A stretch of DNA of 64,000 nt, taken from NCBI RefSeq assembly GCF_029433335.1, contig NZ_JAQTHX010000001.1:868001-932000 (forward strand), read 5' to 3'. Position 1 is the first letter of the stretch, and the number at the start of each line of letters is the position of its first letter. The position numbers and the translations under genes are program-made. This document shows positions 9,844-19,409 of the stretch, piece after piece. This DNA is from Bifidobacterium sp. ESL0745. GTDB lineage: Bacteria; Actinomycetota; Actinomycetes; Actinomycetales; Bifidobacteriaceae. A model generated the notes under the pieces. It was not told where the DNA came from. It did no database searches and saw only the letters and a list, made by a program, of their open reading frames with translations.

Positions 9844-11028
9844 TCAGCGCATGTGCTCCGGCCAGGAATCGAGATAATTCTGGGCATTGCGACGAGTCTC
9901 TTCGACACTGTCACCGCCGAACTTTTCAAGCACGAACTTGGCCAGCGTCAGGCGCACCATGGCCTCGGCTACAACGGAAGCAGCCGGTACCGCGGTGGTA
10001 TCGGAACGCTGGTTGATGGCCTTGGCCTCTTCACCAGTTGCGACATCCACGGTACGCAACGCCCGCGGAATGGAAGGAATCGGCTTCATCGCAGCCCGTA
10101 CACGAATCGGCTGCCCGTCGGACATACCGCCTTCAGTGCCGCCGGAACGGTTGGAATAGCGCCGGATATGACCGTTGTCATCCACGAACATCTCGTCGTG
10201 GGCCTCGGAACCAAATCGCTCAGCCTCAAGGAATCCATCGCCGACCTCGACACCCTTCATGGCCTGAATCCCCATCAATGCACCTGCCAACGCGGCATCA
10301 AGCCTGCGGTCGCTTTCCACATACGCGCCCAACCCTGCAGGCACGCCGTAGGCAATGACCTCCACCACGCCGCCCAGCGTATCGGCACGGGACTTGGCCT
10401 CGTCAACCTTGGCCATCATGCGCTTTTCCGCGTCCTTGTCAAGTGTGCGCACCGGCGAAGCATCAAGCGCCCCGATATCGGCGGGCGTCGGCAGCGTACT
10501 CGTATCAGCTTTTTCACCGCCCAAAGCAACCACATGGGCGACCGTGCGGATGCCGACTGTCTGCTCCAGGAATTTGGCAGCAACCTCACCCAAAGCCACA
10601 CGCGAAGCCGTCTCACGGGCGCTGGAACGCTCAAGCGCATTGCGGGCGTCGTCAAAACCATACTTGCGCATGCCGGTAAGGTCGGCATGACCGGGACGCG
10701 GACGGGTCAGCGGTTCATTGCGTCCGGTCGGAGGCAACTCGTGATCAAGCGGATCCGCGCTCATGACTTCGGTCCACTTCGGCCATTCGGTGTTGGCAAT
10801 CTCGATGGTCACGGGCGATCCCAGCGTCTTTCCGTGACGAACCCCAGTCAGCAGCCGCACCTTGTCCTGCTCGAACTTCATGCGCGCCCCACGGCCGTAT
10901 CCCAGACGACGCCGCGCCAACGCATCCACGATATCCTGCGAGCGCACTTCGACGCCGGCCGGAAGCCCCTCAATCATCGCGACCAACGCCTCACCGTGCG
11001 ACTCCCCAGCCGTCTGCCAACGCAACAT
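9844..11028 (-). CDS. aroC: Chorismate synthase
   Basis: Final shikimate-pathway step, EPSP to chorismate, using reduced FMN. The 394-aa protein begins [18 protein letters not shown], the standard N-terminus; further signatures are [27 protein letters not shown] and [17 protein letters not shown]. The frame is open 31 codons further upstream, but the ATG at 11028 is preceded by AAGGAG at ideal spacing. First gene of the aroC-aroKB-aroQ-pyrG run, divergent from the prepilin peptidase gene. Confidence 0.96.
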   Translation of the reverse strand: MLRWQTAGESHGEALVAMIEGLPAGVEVRSQDIVDALARRRLGYGRGARMKFEQDKVRLLTGVRHGKTLGSPVTIEIANTEWPKWTEVMSADPLDHELPPTGRNEPLTRPRPGHADLTGMRKYGFDDARNALERSSARETASRVALGEVAAKFLEQTVGIRTVAHVVALGGEKADTSTLPTPADIGALDASPVRTLDKDAEKRMMAKVDEAKSRADTLGGVVEVIAYGVPAGLGAYVESDRRLDAALAGALMGIQAMKGVEVGDGFLEAERFGSEAHDEMFVDDNGHIRRYSNRSGGTEGGMSDGQPIRVRAAMKPIPSIPRALRTVDVATGEEAKAINQRSDTTAVPAASVVAEAMVRLTLAKFVLEKFGGDSVEETRRNAQNYLDSWPEHMR

Positions 11029-11134
11029 GCCTACTCCTTGTCGAACCTTGACGAACCACCTTGAAAACCTTGAATTTTTCGCTTTTCGCGCTTTCCATTC
11101 GTCAAATAATGGGTTTATCAACTATCTTACCGAT

Positions 11135-11614
11135 ATGGCCTACATTGCTGTACTGCCGAGTCTGATCTGCGGACTGGCGCTTGCGCTCGAAGACATCCGC
11201 CGTTTTCGCGTGCCCCGAACGTGGGTGGCGACCGGAGTGTTGACGCAGCTGGCAGTCTTCCTTGCGTTTTCCGTCTTCGAACACAATCCCGCCAAAGTTC
11301 TGCTGCCCCTAGGATATGCATTATTTTCCGCTGCTATCCAGTTCTTGCTTTCGCGCTTAAAGCCGGGCGCCCTGGGCTTCGGTGACGTCACCGCATCGTT
11401 CCTGACTGGCCTTGCCATAGGTTCATTCGGCCTCATGCCCTATCTCTATTGGTGGCTTCTCATGGGCGTCCTAGGCCTGCTCTGGATCCCCCTCTACCCC
11501 AAACTCGTCAAGCCCTCAACCTCTAAGCCCTCATCCTCTCCCTCATCAAAGGCCCCGTTCGTCCCCGTAATCGTAACTTCCGCAATTATTGCAGCGTTTT
11601 TGTCCGTTTTATAG
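11135..11614 (+). CDS. Minimal prepilin peptidase (type IV leader peptidase, A24 family) domain protein
   Basis: 159-aa very hydrophobic protein. It carries the two aspartate motifs of A24 aspartic peptidases: EDIRRFRVP with D20 and GFGDV with D84. These enzymes cleave prepilin or pseudopilin leader peptides at the membrane. The N-terminal methyltransferase domain of full PilD is absent, as in TadV/FlaK-type minimal peptidases. No Shine-Dalgarno precedes the ATG, so the true start or a leaderless mRNA is uncertain. Alone on the plus strand inside a minus-strand core block, and no pilin or tad genes are visible in the window; its substrate is unknown. Confidence 0.7.
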   Translation: MAYIAVLPSLICGLALALEDIRRFRVPRTWVATGVLTQLAVFLAFSVFEHNPAKVLLPLGYALFSAAIQFLLSRLKPGALGFGDVTASFLTGLAIGSFGLMPYLYWWLLMGVLGLLWIPLYPKLVKPSTSKPSSSPSSKAPFVPVIVTSAIIAAFLSVL

Positions 11615-11653
11615 TTCGCTTCGCTTCATTCATTATTTAGCTTACGTTCCGAG

Positions 11654-11749
11654 GTTGGTCGCGGGTTTGGCGGGATATACAATGTTCTGGACACTCAAGG
11701 CCGTTCGGCCAAGCCTACGCCAGAACATCGCATATCCCGCCAAACCCGC
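11654..11749 (+). repeat. Long hairpin element, copy 3 (short-core form, forward)
   Basis: Begins with the outer flank GTTGGTC. Arms 11661-11690 and 11720-11749 pair at 28 of 30 positions. The 29-nt core includes ACTCAAGGCCGTTCGGCC, itself palindromic and shared with copy 5. Lies after the prepilin peptidase stop. Sequence just inside the element (TTATGTTGCGT) recurs, inverted, next to copy 2. Confidence 0.78.
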
Positions 11750-11804
11750 TTATGTTGCGTACAAAAATATTCTTAGATTTCGTTAAGATTCCCAGCTTAC
11801 ATGA

Positions 11805-11902
11805 GTGGATTTGGGGGAATATGCGATGCTGAGGCGTAAAGCTTGGCCTACCGGCCTGGAGGGTGCCGAAGCATTGTATATTCCCCCAAATCCACGACCA
11901 AC
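11805..11902 (-). repeat. Long hairpin element, copy 4 (short-core form, reverse)
   Basis: Arms 11805-11830 and 11870-11895 pair over 26 nt, with two positions kept as G-T wobbles. Core 11831-11869 differs from the copy 2 core at only about five positions. Followed by GACCAAC. With copy 3 it forms an inverted pair filling most of the gap between the convergent prepilin peptidase and mltG genes (11615-11951). Confidence 0.78.
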
Positions 11903-11951
11903 CGCCTAAAGTAACTTGGTCACAAACCACACCACGAACTAAACAAATAAC

Positions 11952-13136
11952 TCAGTTGGCACCAGGATTTTGGGTCTTGTATTCCTGACGAATCTGGTTG
12001 AATTCAGCTTCGGTGGCGACGAACTTGGTCTCGCCGGTCTGCAGGTTCGTAGTGACGAAATAAAGCCAGTTGCCGGGGGTTGGGGCCATAGCGGCATTGA
12101 TGGCATCGTCTCCGGGCGAGCTGATCGGGGTGGGCGGCAGACCTTTGTTGATGCGCGTATTGTAATGATCAGCCGGGTCGTTCAACATGGCGTTGGTCAA
12201 TTGGCTCGGTTTTACATTCGCGCCGTAGGCCACCGTCGAATCCATACCCAACGCCATGCCCTGAGCAAGACGGTTGAGAATGACACGCACGACCTTGCCG
12301 TAGTACTCCGGTCGGTTCACTTCGGATTCGGCGATCGAGGCCATATTGAGGATGGTTTCGCGTTCCGGGCCCGCCGGAACCTTCAGGTCATTGAGCTTTG
12401 CGACGCGTTTGTCGACAATCTGTTTGAGGATCGAAGCGGCGGTGCTACCCTTCTTTTTCACATCGTAAATGCCGGGTTCCAGCCAACCTTCGAACTTGCC
12501 ACCGGCTTCAGGGGGCAGAATACCCTGACCGCCGCCGTTGACCACGGCATCGAATTGGGCTTGGTCAATGCCGGAAAGCTGTGCGGCCTGGGCTATGACA
12601 TCCGCGCTGCGCTCCCCGGACTTTACTTCAAGGAATCCAGTGGCCTTGGTCTTGTCAGAAAGAATTTTCACCGCATCCACGGAAGTCATGTGCTTTTTGA
12701 GCTCGTACATACCCGGATAGAGCGTGCTGTTATTGGCGGACACCGTGCTGGCAAACGTATCGGCGTTCTTGACGACATTCGCCTTGACCAGGTTCTTGGC
12801 GATCGAGGCAACGCCTTCGCCCGTATCGATGGTGAACCATACCTTGCCGGTTCCCGGCCCCGGATAGTCGGTTGAGACACTCTTGGAATCGTCACCGCCA
12901 AAATGACGGGCAACGGCTCGAATGCCGAAGAACCCGCCACAACCCACAATCACAATGACAACGGCCACAATGGCCGCAATAATCAAATGCTGGCGCCGTT
13001 GACGCTGCTTTACAAGCCTCCGCTCACGCATTTCATGGCGGGATTTCGGAGGCTTGGGTGGTTCACTTGAAGGCTGGTCATCAGTGCCAACCCACTCGGC
13101 GTTGGTGTCGAAAAGCTCGTTGAAGTCTTCGGGCAT
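11952..13136 (-). CDS. mltG: MltG, endolytic murein transglycosylase (YceG-like)
   Basis: Membrane-anchored enzyme that cuts nascent peptidoglycan strands and is thought to release finished glycan chains. 394 aa: an acidic cytoplasmic N-terminus, one transmembrane helix at about 49-72 (IIAAIVAVVIVIVGCGGFFG), a LysM-like region, then the catalytic domain with ASIAESEVNRPEYY (the catalytic glutamate in the family's IxExE), RLAQGMALGMDSTVAY and YNTRINKGLPPTPISSPG. GAGAGGA precedes the ATG. ruvX and alaS lie upstream on the same strand, the order common in actinobacteria. Confidence 0.93.
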   Translation of the reverse strand: MPEDFNELFDTNAEWVGTDDQPSSEPPKPPKSRHEMRERRLVKQRQRRQHLIIAAIVAVVIVIVGCGGFFGIRAVARHFGGDDSKSVSTDYPGPGTGKVWFTIDTGEGVASIAKNLVKANVVKNADTFASTVSANNSTLYPGMYELKKHMTSVDAVKILSDKTKATGFLEVKSGERSADVIAQAAQLSGIDQAQFDAVVNGGGQGILPPEAGGKFEGWLEPGIYDVKKKGSTAASILKQIVDKRVAKLNDLKVPAGPERETILNMASIAESEVNRPEYYGKVVRVILNRLAQGMALGMDSTVAYGANVKPSQLTNAMLNDPADHYNTRINKGLPPTPISSPGDDAINAAMAPTPGNWLYFVTTNLQTGETKFVATEAEFNQIRQEYKTQNPGAN

Positions 13137-13160
13137 GAATCCTCTCTCTGTCCTGGAGCG

Positions 13161-13616
13161 TCAGTTACGCCCGTCCAAAGCCGACTGAAGAATAACAACC
13201 GCCGACTGCTGATCGACCACCGGCCTATGGTTTCTGCTCTGAACGCTGGCTTGGCTTAATTGGTGGTGTGCGCTCACCGTAGTGAGACGTTCGTCCTGAA
13301 GTACTATTTCAGGAACCTTGCCTATTTTATAATCCTCGCTCTGGACGGCCATTTCAAGCCGTTTGGCAAGGTTTGCAGCCCAACGCCTGGCCTTTTTGGC
13401 GCTTTTGCCCGCCTCTCCGCTCAGCAGCAAAGGAAGACCGACAACCACCCGATCAATGTCGGTATGATCGTCGATAAAATCCACCACTTCGTCCAAGGCC
13501 CGGAACGAATCACCATTGGACTGGATGTTGCCTTCGGGATGGGCAAAGGAGAGCTCAGGGTCGCTCAAAGCCAAACCGACCCTGGCATCTCCCAAATCCA
13601 CGCCCAACCACGTCAT
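13161..13616 (-). CDS. ruvX: RuvX/YqgF family nuclease (putative Holliday junction resolvase; 16S pre-rRNA processing)
   Basis: 151-aa RNase H-fold protein. The N-terminus MTWLGVDLGDARVGLALSD carries the first catalytic aspartate, VVVGLPLLLSG the second strand motif, and LQDERLTTVSA the conserved DERxTT acid. The third acidic residue is in VVDQQSAVVILQSAL (DxxAAxxILQ type). Lies 8 nt downstream of alaS and 24 nt upstream of mltG, so part of an alaS-ruvX-mltG operon. Confidence 0.92.
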   Translation of the reverse strand: MTWLGVDLGDARVGLALSDPELSFAHPEGNIQSNGDSFRALDEVVDFIDDHTDIDRVVVGLPLLLSGEAGKSAKKARRWAANLAKRLEMAVQSEDYKIGKVPEIVLQDERLTTVSAHHQLSQASVQSRNHRPVVDQQSAVVILQSALDGRN

Positions 13617-13624
13617 AGAAGGGT

Positions 13625-16306
13625 TCAGTCCTTGCGTACGGCCTGACGCAGGGATTTCAGCGCCTCGTCGATCTTGGAAGCATCGGCACCGCCGCCCTGT
13701 GCGAAGTCCGGCTTGCCGCCGCCACCGCCGCCAAGCACCTTGGATGCCACACGCACGAGGTCTCCGGCCTTGAATCCGGCCTTGCGTGCGGGATCGTTGG
13801 TGGCCACCGCGACCATCGGCTTGCCCTGCTCATTGACACCGGAAAGCGCGATAACCGCCGACTTCTTGTCACCAAGCTTGGCACGAATGTCCATTACGGT
13901 CTTGCGCAATGCGTCAAAGGAACCGAAGTGACCGACGTTGGAAGACACCAGTTCCACCGGGGCATCGTCATCCGCCTCTGCCTGTGCAATAAGCGCAGGC
14001 ACCGCAGCCTCAAGTTGGGATTCATACAGCGAGTTCAGACGCAGATCGGCTTCCTTGACCTTGTTTTCAAGGGCGAGCACGCGGTCGCGCAGCTCTTCGG
14101 GACGGACCTTGAGCTCATCGGCCAAGCCGGAAACGGTCTTGTGCTGCTTGTCGTTGAATTCGTAGGCTTTCTTACCCATGAACGCTTCGATACGACGGAC
14201 GCCAGAACCAACGGAAGACTCGGAAGTGATGACAAATTCGCCGATTTTGCCGGTGGCATCAAGGTGAGTGCCGCCACAAAGCTCACGACTCCACGCGTCC
14301 TCCCCAATGGTCACCACACGCACGCGGTCGCCGTATTTTTCGCCGAACAGATGCATGGAACCAAGCTTGATGGCTTCCTTGTAGTCCATTTCCACCATCG
14401 TGACCGGCAGATCGTCGCAGGCGCGTTCGACGACGCGAGCCTCGACCTGGTCAATCTGTTCGCGGGTCATGGCGGTAGGCCACTGGAAGTCGAAATGCAG
14501 GTAATCGGGGGCCACGAGCGAACCACGCTGGGTCGCCTGCTCACCGAGCACCTCGCGCAGGGCCTTGTGCAGCATATGCGTGGCAGTGTGGGAACGCGCC
14601 AAGCCACGACGACGTTCCTCGTCGATGGTGGCGTTGACGTTGTTGCCGACGCTGAGCTTGCCCTCGGTAAGTCTGCAGCTGTGAACGATCAGGTCCTTGA
14701 TGGGCTTCTGCACATCGTCGACCTCAAGCACCGCGCCATCGTCGGAAATCATTTCTCCTTCATCGGCAAGCTGACCGCCTTGCTCGGCATAAAACGGGGT
14801 ACGGTCGAGTACGATTTCGACGTTGGCCGGGCCTTCTACACTCGTTACGCTGCCCTTACCTTCCTCGAAAATGCCCAGGATGGTGGAACGGCTGGAATGA
14901 TCCTTGTAACCAAGGAATTCAATCGGATTCTTAAGGGTCTTCTTGAAGTCGTCGTAGACACTGACATCCACATTATGGCGCTTCTTCAGGGCATCGGCGC
15001 GGGCACGGGACTTCTGTTCGTCCATCAGCTCGTGGAAGCCTTTTTCATCGACCTTGACGCCCTGCTCACCAGCGATCTCGAGGGTGAGTTCGATTGGGAA
15101 ACCGTAGGTATCGTGAAGCGTGAAGGCGTCCTTGCCGGAAACCTCACCGTCTTCGGACTTCTTGGCCTTCTTGACGGCGGTATCGAGAATGGTCGTACCG
15201 TTTTCAAGCGTGCGGCGGAACGCATCCTCCTCACCGTATGCGGCTTCGGAAACGTCATGGAACGTGTCGTTCAGTTCTGGATAGCTAGGCACCATCGCGT
15301 CCTTGGAAACCGGGAAAAGCGTGGGCAGCACCGGCTCGTTGACGCCGAGCATCTTCATCGAACGCACGGTACGACGCAACAGACGGCGCAGCACATAGCC
15401 ACGGCCAACATTGCTCGGGCGCACACCATCGCTCATGATCATCAGCGCAGAACGCACATGGTCAGCCACGACGCGGAAGCGGACATCGGATTCCTGGTCC
15501 TCGCCGTATTTGTGGCCGGAGATCTTCTCGGCGGCTTCGATGACCGGATAGATTTCATCGGTTTCGTAGATGTTCTGCTTGCCCTGAAGCAAATAAGCGA
15601 CACGCTCAAGACCGGCACCGGTATCGATGTTCTTGTGCTCGAGCTCGCCGACGATGTGCAGGTCCGTCTTGGACTTGACGTTGTCGACGGCGTAGTTCTC
15701 AAAAACCAGATCCCAGATCTCGATGTAACGGTTGTCGTCGGCGCTGGGACCACCTTCCTTGCCATACTTCGGGCCACGGTCGACGTAGATCTCGGAGCAG
15801 GGGCCGCCGGGGCCGGGGCCGCCGGTGGTCCAGAAGTTGTCTTCCATGCCAAGGATCTCCATGTGTTCGGGATCCATACCCTCATTGACCCACAGGGAAC
15901 GTGCCTCATCGTCATCGGTATAGGTGGTGACCCAAAGCGTTTCGGGGTCGAAGCCCAGGCCGCCCTTGTCCTGCGGAGTGGTTAGCAGATCCCACGCATA
16001 ATGAATCGCCTCAGCCTTGAAATAGTCACCGAAGGAGAAGTTGCCAAGCATCTGGAAGAAGGTGCCGTGACGAGTGGTTTTGCCAACCTCGTCAATATCA
16101 AGGGTGCGCACGCACTTCTGGTTGGAGGTCACCCGTTTGCTCGGTGGGGTCTGTTCACCCAGAAGATAGGGAATGAACGGCACCATGCCGGCAATGGTGA
16201 ACAACGTCGTTGGATTCGGTGAGATCAATGACGCGGAAGGAAGAACCAGATGGCCCTGCTTTTCGAAATACTGTTGGAACCGACTGGCGATTTCAGAGGT
16301 GCGCAT
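13625..16306 (-). CDS. alaS: Alanyl-tRNA synthetase
   Basis: Charges tRNA-Ala and edits misacylated Ser/Gly. About 893 aa, normal length. Aminoacylation core at the N-terminus ([54 protein letters not shown]); editing domain with zinc motifs HTATH near residue 572 and CGGTH near 677; C-Ala/DHHA1 domain ending in a glycine-rich stretch followed by [11 protein letters not shown]. The frame runs 11 codons further upstream, but homologues begin MRTSEIA, with a GGAG about 11 nt before. Upstream gap 16307-16510 shows no gene. Confidence 0.97.
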   Translation of the reverse strand: MRTSEIASRFQQYFEKQGHLVLPSASLISPNPTTLFTIAGMVPFIPYLLGEQTPPSKRVTSNQKCVRTLDIDEVGKTTRHGTFFQMLGNFSFGDYFKAEAIHYAWDLLTTPQDKGGLGFDPETLWVTTYTDDDEARSLWVNEGMDPEHMEILGMEDNFWTTGGPGPGGPCSEIYVDRGPKYGKEGGPSADDNRYIEIWDLVFENYAVDNVKSKTDLHIVGELEHKNIDTGAGLERVAYLLQGKQNIYETDEIYPVIEAAEKISGHKYGEDQESDVRFRVVADHVRSALMIMSDGVRPSNVGRGYVLRRLLRRTVRSMKMLGVNEPVLPTLFPVSKDAMVPSYPELNDTFHDVSEAAYGEEDAFRRTLENGTTILDTAVKKAKKSEDGEVSGKDAFTLHDTYGFPIELTLEIAGEQGVKVDEKGFHELMDEQKSRARADALKKRHNVDVSVYDDFKKTLKNPIEFLGYKDHSSRSTILGIFEEGKGSVTSVEGPANVEIVLDRTPFYAEQGGQLADEGEMISDDGAVLEVDDVQKPIKDLIVHSCRLTEGKLSVGNNVNATIDEERRRGLARSHTATHMLHKALREVLGEQATQRGSLVAPDYLHFDFQWPTAMTREQIDQVEARVVERACDDLPVTMVEMDYKEAIKLGSMHLFGEKYGDRVRVVTIGEDAWSRELCGGTHLDATGKIGEFVITSESSVGSGVRRIEAFMGKKAYEFNDKQHKTVSGLADELKVRPEELRDRVLALENKVKEADLRLNSLYESQLEAAVPALIAQAEADDDAPVELVSSNVGHFGSFDALRKTVMDIRAKLGDKKSAVIALSGVNEQGKPMVAVATNDPARKAGFKAGDLVRVASKVLGGGGGGKPDFAQGGGADASKIDEALKSLRQAVRKD

Positions 16307-16510
16307 ACTTGCTGCTGCTCCTTGCTTAGTTTGCAACACATTTGTTGCGATTCAATATTTTAAGATAAAACTAAAACTATTTAATTTGGAACCTTCTCGA
16401 TTCCTTGCCGTTCACATTGGCCTTTAGACCGCCCTTTAATCGAACGTTTTTGCGATCTGTGTAGCGAATCCATTGCCATCGAATCTGTGTCCGATTACCA
16501 ACATCAGGAA

Positions 16511-16747
16511 TCAGATGAGCTTATCGGCGTATTGGGCGTTGAGCTCCTCTTCTCGGGCAATACGAGTGGCGTTGAACTCGTCAAAAAGGCCGCGCAATGA
16601 ACGCTGCATCACATGATCCTGATCGGGGCCAAGCACGAACTGTCGTGCCTTATCCGGCGTATTGGAGCGAACATAGGCCTCGGCCTTCGAAACAGCCACC
16701 ACACCGATGACCACGCCAAGCGATACCCAGAAAATTCGTTTGACCAT
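16511..16747 (-). CDS. Small single-pass membrane protein (DUF6167-like position and layout)
   Basis: 78 aa. One N-terminal hydrophobic helix (about 5-22, FWVSLGVVIGVVAVSKAEAY) followed by a charged soluble tail with FVLGPDQDHVMQRSLRGLFD. In many actinobacteria a small protein of this layout (DUF6167) lies between a DUF948 protein and alaS, exactly as here, so the assignment rests mainly on synteny. Function unknown. The start lies 2 nt after the DUF948 gene. Confidence 0.7.
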   Translation of the reverse strand: MVKRIFWVSLGVVIGVVAVSKAEAYVRSNTPDKARQFVLGPDQDHVMQRSLRGLFDEFNATRIAREEELNAQYADKLI

Positions 16748-16749
16748 CG

Positions 16750-17172
16750 TTACTCCTTGCCGCTTTTCGCCTTGTAGGCTGCAGCCTTGGGCTTTTCAGC
16801 AGCATTGGAAGCCGCACTTTTCTCATGCATGAAACTTTGTGCGGTTGATTTCAGCGCGTAGAAGGACGACGCCAATTTGATGACCGGTTTGCCCAAGAAC
16901 GATCCGTAAAGATCGGTCAATGCGCCGATATTGCCGGCTGTGGTCGAAGCGGCCGAGGAAATCTTGTTGACATCCTCAAGCGACTTGTTGACCTGGCGGA
17001 CGGTGGTCACGCCTTCGTCAAGCGCCGGGATGGCATGATCACCAGAATCCTTGACGGTCTGCGCAAGCTGGTCAAAGAGCTTGCCCAGCCTGATGAGCGG
17101 ATAAATCAGGAACCCCGCCAGCACAGCGAATGCTATGGCGGCGATAAGCCCTGCGATGTCCCCAATACTCAT
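16750..17172 (-). CDS. DUF948 family membrane protein
   Basis: 140 aa. N-terminal transmembrane helix (IAGLIAAIAFAVLAGFLIYPLI) and a helical tail with VRQVNKSLEDVNKI and ITxGNIGALTDLYG-like spacing, typical of DUF948 (YtxG-like) proteins. The C-terminus is Lys/Ala rich. Usually encoded between rpsD and alaS in actinobacteria; here rpsD is about 5 kb away because other genes lie between. Function unknown. Overlapping regulation with the 78-aa downstream gene is likely (2-nt gap). Confidence 0.8.
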   Translation of the reverse strand: MSIGDIAGLIAAIAFAVLAGFLIYPLIRLGKLFDQLAQTVKDSGDHAIPALDEGVTTVRQVNKSLEDVNKISSAASTTAGNIGALTDLYGSFLGKPVIKLASSFYALKSTAQSFMHEKSAASNAAEKPKAAAYKAKSGKE

Positions 17173-17259
17173 GTAAGCCTCTTTCCGATACAGTCCCTTG
17201 ACATTTCAGCCATAATAAAGTCCAAGGTTACCCAACGCCCGCGACGCTGAATCCCAGGT

Positions 17260-17934
17260 TCATTGATTGTAGGAAACGACGGTTACCGCCGTTTCGATTG
17301 GCTTGCTGGTGTCGAAATCGAGCGAGGTGACGCTGCCGTTCGCCGGACGTTCGGAAAGGTCATAACCTGGTCCGGCAAAGCGATGCATCAGGCTCAAAAG
17401 CGTATTACCGTGCGATATCTGCAGGATGTCATCACCATCTTTGAGCGCCGTGTTCGAGGCGATCAAAGCGAATCCACCCTCGATGCGTTTCCAGTATTCC
17501 TCATCACTTTCGGCGTCATGGAACGGATCGGCTTCTTTCAGGAAATCCCTCGTACCCTTTAGGCCGTATTGTTCGACGATCTGGTTGTAGGTTTTGGCAC
17601 CATGTGGGGCTCCTGCGGCCCACCATGCCATGGCCATGTCCTGCCCTTCGAAATACCCGTAGAACTGTTCGCGAAAATGCATATCGGCAACAAGCTGCGG
17701 ACGGGTGTGGCCAGCCCGCTCATTGACGTCGAGAATGCGTGCGGCGGTCTGCTCGGCACGGGTGGTGTCGGAGCAATAGGCCGCGGCGAAATCGAAACCT
17801 TCAAGCTTCGCGGCGGCTTTGTCGGCGTCGGCAAGCCCTGATTGGGTCAGCGGTGAATTCGACCAGCCCTGCAGACGGTTATAGCGATTGAAATAGGTCT
17901 GCCCGTGGCGGACCAGATGAAGATGCAACAACAT
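17260..17934 (-). CDS. Histidine phosphatase superfamily protein (phosphoglycerate mutase-like)
   Basis: About 224 aa with the catalytic LVRHGQT at the N-terminus and the second histidine in LQISHGNTLLSLMHRF. RLQGWSNSPLTQSG is the usual substrate-loop motif. Such proteins dephosphorylate small phosphorylated metabolites; the substrate cannot be told, and true dPGM is unlikely from the extra helical insert. Start ambiguous: the ATG at 17934 begins the conserved MLLHLHLVRHGQT but has GGAG only 2 nt away; the ATG at 17958 has a TAATAT-like -10 close upstream and could be leaderless. Confidence 0.82.
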   Translation of the reverse strand: MLLHLHLVRHGQTYFNRYNRLQGWSNSPLTQSGLADADKAAAKLEGFDFAAAYCSDTTRAEQTAARILDVNERAGHTRPQLVADMHFREQFYGYFEGQDMAMAWWAAGAPHGAKTYNQIVEQYGLKGTRDFLKEADPFHDAESDEEYWKRIEGGFALIASNTALKDGDDILQISHGNTLLSLMHRFAGPGYDLSERPANGSVTSLDFDTSKPIETAVTVVSYNQ

Positions 17935-18051
17935 GGCTCCATTATCGCACAGCGCCATGTCTCATATTATGAGTCACGATTTTGTCGTTTCCGGCGCGTC
18001 CATCTATGGTTAAGTTACATTTTCAAATGCAGAAGGAAAGGAGCAGTCGAC

Positions 18052-18108
18052 ATGATTTCGACATCGTGGCTCCCGTTGCATTTTCTTTGGCGTGGCTGGC
18101 GTAGCTGA
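18052..18108 (+). CDS. Trp-rich leader peptide, candidate attenuator of the trpXYZ-like operon
   Basis: An 18-codon ORF, MISTSWLPLHFLWRGWRS, with an excellent AAAGGAG site 6-7 nt before its ATG. Three of 18 codons are tryptophan (positions 6, 13, 16), far above the usual about 1 percent. It stops 212 nt before the substrate-binding protein gene of an ABC transporter family proposed to carry tryptophan. Ribosome stalling at these codons when Trp-tRNA is short would be the classical attenuation signal. No gene lies between. The peptide is too short for homology to be meaningful; the call rests on SD strength, Trp content and context. Confidence 0.6.
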   Translation: MISTSWLPLHFLWRGWRS

Positions 18109-18263
18109 ATAAAAAATCAAGCAAACCAGAATTTAATATCGAACTTTCGCCAAGCGTTTATTAATAATTCGTATGGAATGATCATTGGTTTGCTGTCGTA
18201 TTGTTTCGACCGCATCGTTTCCATATTGATACGTTCCATCAGCACGTCTGAGATGTTGTGCTG
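18087..18263 (+). promoter_or_regulatory. Possible attenuator structures in the trpXYZ leader
   Basis: The Trp-codon zone TTGGCG (18087-18092) can pair with CGCCAA (18148-18153). AGCAAACCA (18120-18128) pairs perfectly with TGGTTTGCT (18186-18194), and CAGCAC (18240-18245) with GTGCTG (18258-18263). Alternative pairings involving the leader ORF are what attenuation needs, but I do not see a classical GC stem followed by a T-run, so the downstream step could be another mechanism such as sequestering the ribosome site. No T-box sequence was found. Confidence 0.4.
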
Positions 18264-18320
18264 CTGATACCATTTCCACTTGGGCTGGGTTCGAAAGCCG
18301 GAAGAGCAACAGGAGAAGCA

Positions 18321-19409
18321 ATGAGCAACGAAAACCACCAAACCTCGCACGGAAAGGCGCTGACCGCGACGATCATCGTCATCGCCCTCATCCTTGTGGG
18401 CGGATTTACCTATGAATTGGGTAGACGAGCCGGCATCAAGGAAGCGTCAGGCGGAAAAGCCACCAACCAATCGGTGCAATCGGCACCGAGCGCCAATGGC
18501 ATGAAACGTGTCGGCATTCTTCAATATGTCAGCCATCCGGCATTGAACCAGATTCATAAAGGTGTGGTCGACGAGCTAAAAAAAGAGGGATTCGTCGATG
18601 GTAAGAACATTCAGATTCTTGATCAGAACGGACAGGCCGACCAGAGCAAGCTCGCGACTATGAGTGAGCAGCTGGTCAACAAGAAGTCCGACGTCCTGGT
18701 CGGCATCGCCACCCCGGCTGCACAGGCACTGGCCAATGCCACCGGCACCACCCCGATCGTGCTCGGCGCGGTCACCGATCCCGTCGCCGCAGGACTGGTG
18801 AAAGACATGAAGGCTCCTGGCAAGAACATCACCGGCGTCTCCGATCAGCCACCCGTCGCCGCCGAAATCAAGCTCGGCAGAGAACTGATGCCTCAGGCCA
18901 AGACGGTCGGTATGCTCTACTCCTCCACCGAAGACAATTCCAAGTCGCAAGTCGATACCGCCACCAAGGCAGCCGAAGCGCTCGGGCTGCAGGTCAAGAA
19001 ATTCGCGGTGCCATCCAGCAATGAGATCGCCCAGACCGTGCAGGTGATGAGCGATCAGTGCGACTTCATCTATACCCCGCTTGACAACACCATCGCCAAC
19101 GCCATGCCCACGGTGACGCAGGAGGCCAACAAGAAGAAGCGGCCGGTCATCAACTCGGTGGACACGATGGTCAAGCAGGGCGGGCTGGCCACCATCGGCG
19201 TCAACCAGTACCAGCTCGGGATCCAGACTGGAAAGATGGCGGCGAACATCCTCAAAGGCAAGAGCAAGCCGGCCACCACACCCGTCTATACCTTCACCAC
19301 CGGCGACACCATCATCAACAAGGAACAGGCACAGCTGCTGGGCATCACCATTCCCGACGACCTGATGAAAAACGCCAAACTCGTCACCACAGAGGTGGGC
19401 AAGCAATGA
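18321..19409 (+). CDS. trpX: ABC transporter substrate-binding protein, TrpX-like (COG2984 type)
   Basis: 362 aa. A short cytoplasmic N-terminus and one hydrophobic segment (ATIIVIALILVGGFTYELG, about 15-33) act as anchor or uncleaved signal, then a two-lobed binding domain with VGILQYVSHPALNQIHKGV and the family motifs GIATPAAQALANAT, VLGAVTDPVAAGLV and TIGVNQYQLGIQTGKMAA. These mark the ABC family whose streptococcal members (TrpXYZ) are predicted tryptophan transporters. AGGAG precedes the ATG by 5 nt; the frame opens earlier but lacks an SD. Overlaps the permease gene by 4 nt. Substrate inferred from family and from the Trp-rich leader. Confidence 0.8.
   Translation: MSNENHQTSHGKALTATIIVIALILVGGFTYELGRRAGIKEASGGKATNQSVQSAPSANGMKRVGILQYVSHPALNQIHKGVVDELKKEGFVDGKNIQILDQNGQADQSKLATMSEQLVNKKSDVLVGIATPAAQALANATGTTPIVLGAVTDPVAAGLVKDMKAPGKNITGVSDQPPVAAEIKLGRELMPQAKTVGMLYSSTEDNSKSQVDTATKAAEALGLQVKKFAVPSSNEIAQTVQVMSDQCDFIYTPLDNTIANAMPTVTQEANKKKRPVINSVDTMVKQGGLATIGVNQYQLGIQTGKMAANILKGKSKPATTPVYTFTTGDTIINKEQAQLLGITIPDDLMKNAKLVTTEVGKQ

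Noticed and set aside
18109..18320. T-box riboswitch for the Trp transporter
   Set aside because: The conserved T-box sequence (AGGGTGGNACCGCG) is absent; the short Trp-rich ORF explains the leader better.
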